A DNA stretch of 64,000 nt from assembly GCA_027382625.1 (NCBI GenBank), contig JAJKFJ010021190.1, positions 33,457-97,456 of the forward strand. The letters are read 5' to 3'. Source of the stretch: Tetmemena sp. SeJ-2015. Its lineage: Eukaryota > Ciliophora > Spirotrichea > Sporadotrichida > Oxytrichidae. Under the pieces are notes generated by a model. That model saw nothing but the letters and a program-made list of their open reading frames with translations, was not told where the DNA came from and searched no databases. How positions within the stretch are numbered: position 1 is the first letter of the stretch; each line of letters opens with the position of its first letter. Shown here one piece after another: positions 62,430 to 64,000 of this stretch. The translations under genes were made by a program, and so were the position numbers.

Positions 62430-64000
62430 ACCCTTTGGGCAAGGGATCAATCAAAACCAAAAACCCCCAAAAAAAGAAGTGGGAAAATAAGTTTGTATAT
62501 AATTTTTTTTTTAATACTTATAATCATGCAAATTTTAAAACCCCAAACAGGCAATCTAAATCTTTTTGGAAGGTACCCCACGTTTTTTTTTCATTTTTTC
62601 TTGGATTTTTTACCTTAAGTGCTTCCCCTATCTCAATAACTGAATGTTAGGTTTTATAGGTTGCTTTAATATTACTTTGTTTATAACTTTTAAAGGTTCT
62701 GATACCTTTTTTCTTTTCTTACAAAGTTTGTTCGAATTATATTGCATCATCTTCCTTTCACCTAGTAGTATTCCTCTGGTTTTTATATCGCATTCAAGTT
62801 GATTGCAACTTTTTAGACCCAAATGTCCCCCGCCCTAACCGTTAGCCAAGTCGTCTTATGGGGGTAGCCCGAGTTCTTTTCACCGATTTCTCAATGTTTT
62901 TCTTTTTTTACACTCTTTGAAGCTATGACAGTTGCTCCACGGTTAAATTTATCATATGTTCTCTGGCTTAGATCTCGTGACGAAACCCAACTCATGCAAC
63001 CCATCACTCCCTAACGAGGTCATGAGAATAGAGTAGCTAGTACTGTTTGGGCCCCTTCTGAAAATTCTCTTTGGTGATCTCCCCTTTAGGAAGGCAATGG
63101 CATTAATCATGATCGATAAGAACACCAGCAAGATGAAAAACGTACTTCAAGTTTTTTTCCCTCGCTTCCTTTTAACACTGTCAGTTCGTTCGCGAACTCA
63201 AGACCTCTTCTTCCCTTTTTTCAAGGTTTCGAAGGGGAAAATCTTGTAAGCATACTCTCCCGTATGATGGGTCTCTTCGCTTCGCATCAGCAAGGGGGAG
63301 GGAATTTTTTAACACACTCCTCCAAAGTTAAACTCTCAAACATGGAGTCTTTCTTTTAGCTAGCTGAAAAATTTACTGACACCATACACTAAGGGGTTTT
63401 TGATTATAACTAATCTTCCTCTTCTTCTCCTCTTTCTTCCTCTTTGTTAAAATTGTCAAGGTATCGTGCTTGCCTCTTAGCTGGCCCATTTTTTAAAATT
63501 TCTTTTTCCTCAATAAAACCAGCCATGTGCTTCTTCTCCATGGTTTCTTGAGGAAAAAGGGGTGAGGGAATGTCTGCTCACAATTTTAGCAAGGATAGCG
63601 ACCTTTCCACTTTCTAAGCTTCATAAGATCTTAGTTTGTCTGAGTGGACTTCCTTTATGGGGGGCTTTAGGCTTGAGGATATTTGAATTCGTTGACATTA
63701 CTCGCATTCAAAAAGTTCTTCTCCTCATTGATCTCGGACAGAACAAAGGAGCATCAGGTGCGATAGTTTAAAACCCCCCCGACTTCTAACTCTTGGCTTG
63801 ACAATTTAAAGCACAAGATCTTTGCCGAGCTCAAGTTCAGAAGCTCCCCTTGCACTTTGTGCACACAGCATCTGTTTGTTCTGTCCGAACATATGTTTAA
63901 TTTTGGGTTTTCTAAGGTTTACTTGTCTCTTAGCTAGGTTTTGCCATCGAAATTCAAATTTTAAATTATAAAAAGCCCCCAAATTATTATTTTATTTTTG
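62430..64000. other. Unassigned DNA after the eIF4A breakpoint, possibly a mobile element
   Basis: Sequence changes abruptly after ACTGA 62429. A telomere-like stretch (AAAACCAAAAACCCCCAAAA) lies at 62455-62474, loosely recalling the C4A4-type ends of telomere-bearing germline transposons but too irregular to call. On the minus strand, with TGA-only stops, an open frame runs from about 62879 to 62451 (LGLPPQDDLANGQ, LLGERKMMQYNSNKLCKKRK). A second, 84 residues long, spans 63541-63287. The plus strand is pyrimidine-rich. No transposase, RT or helicase motif was recognised. Confidence 0.4.
63287..63541 (-). CDS. Hypothetical 84-residue acidic protein
   Basis: ATG at 63541 to TGA at 63287, reading TAA/TAG as Gln. 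It begins MEKKHMAGFIEEKEILKNGP, has a Glu-rich stretch (NKEEERGEEEED) and later ESLTLEECVKKF. Residue composition is protein-like, but no family was recognised, and the region may belong to a mobile element that continues past the window. Confidence 0.3.

Noticed and set aside
62455..62474. Hypotrich telomere or TBE terminus
   Set aside because: The C/A runs are irregular (C2, C5, A5, A7) with no repeated C4A4 unit, so only a resemblance is noted.
1..64000. Window as pseudogene-rich DNA under the standard code
   Set aside because: Stops are almost all TAA/TAG at positions where Gln is reasonable, and the two eIF4A copies swap CAA with TAA and CAG with TAG.
1..64000. CRISPR arrays, bacterial operons, ribosome binding sites
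   Set aside because: The introns, code and protein families are those of a ciliate; no repeat-spacer array was seen.

Overview
This window looks like germline (micronuclear) DNA of a spirotrich ciliate, most likely a hypotrich of the Oxytricha/Stylonychia kind. Three observations support this. (1) TAA and TAG are read as glutamine and only TGA stops translation: the two eIF4A copies differ by synonymous CAA/TAA and CAG/TAG changes, and every large gene needs the same reading. (2) The DNA is AT-rich, with GT..AG introns of tens of bases up to about 226 bp. (3) The eIF4A gene is broken by four internal eliminated sequences (IESs), each bounded by a short direct repeat (pointers TA, ATT, AACTT, GAGAT). 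Removing them and three introns gives exactly 437 in-frame codons.

Layout. 1-8.86 kb and 10.2-20.7 kb hold two tandem minus-strand paralogs (A, cut by the window edge, and B) encoding very large secreted/multi-pass membrane proteins. An 824-bp inverted-repeat element sits inside B. At 21.3-23.8 kb is a plus-strand eIF4A gene, divergent from B. At 24.3-29.1 kb is a minus-strand SK-type potassium channel gene, convergent with eIF4A. At 29.6-37.3, 37.4-50 and 51.7-60 kb are three more minus-strand paralogs (C, D, E) of a related subfamily with Thr/Pro-rich linkers, the same multi-TM C-terminal block and charged cytoplasmic tails. D is split by a 3.1-kb transposon whose inverted repeats carry a 29-bp tandem repeat and whose interior is a decayed SF2-helicase-like gene. 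E carries a 539-bp fold-back element. A possible small membrane-protein gene lies at about 50.2-51.7 kb. At 60.9-62.4 kb is a second, degenerate eIF4A copy, truncated where 1.6 kb of unrelated DNA begins.

How the parts fit. In hypotrichs genes like these normally become separate macronuclear nanochromosomes, so the shared feature of the window is germline organisation: macronuclear-destined segments (MDSs) with conserved coding sequence, separated by diverged AT-rich spacers, plus mobile elements lying in spacer that should be eliminated. Boundaries of A-E are approximate because exon/MDS joins were worked out by eye only at selected points. No tRNA, rRNA, CRISPR or telomeric repeat array was recognised.
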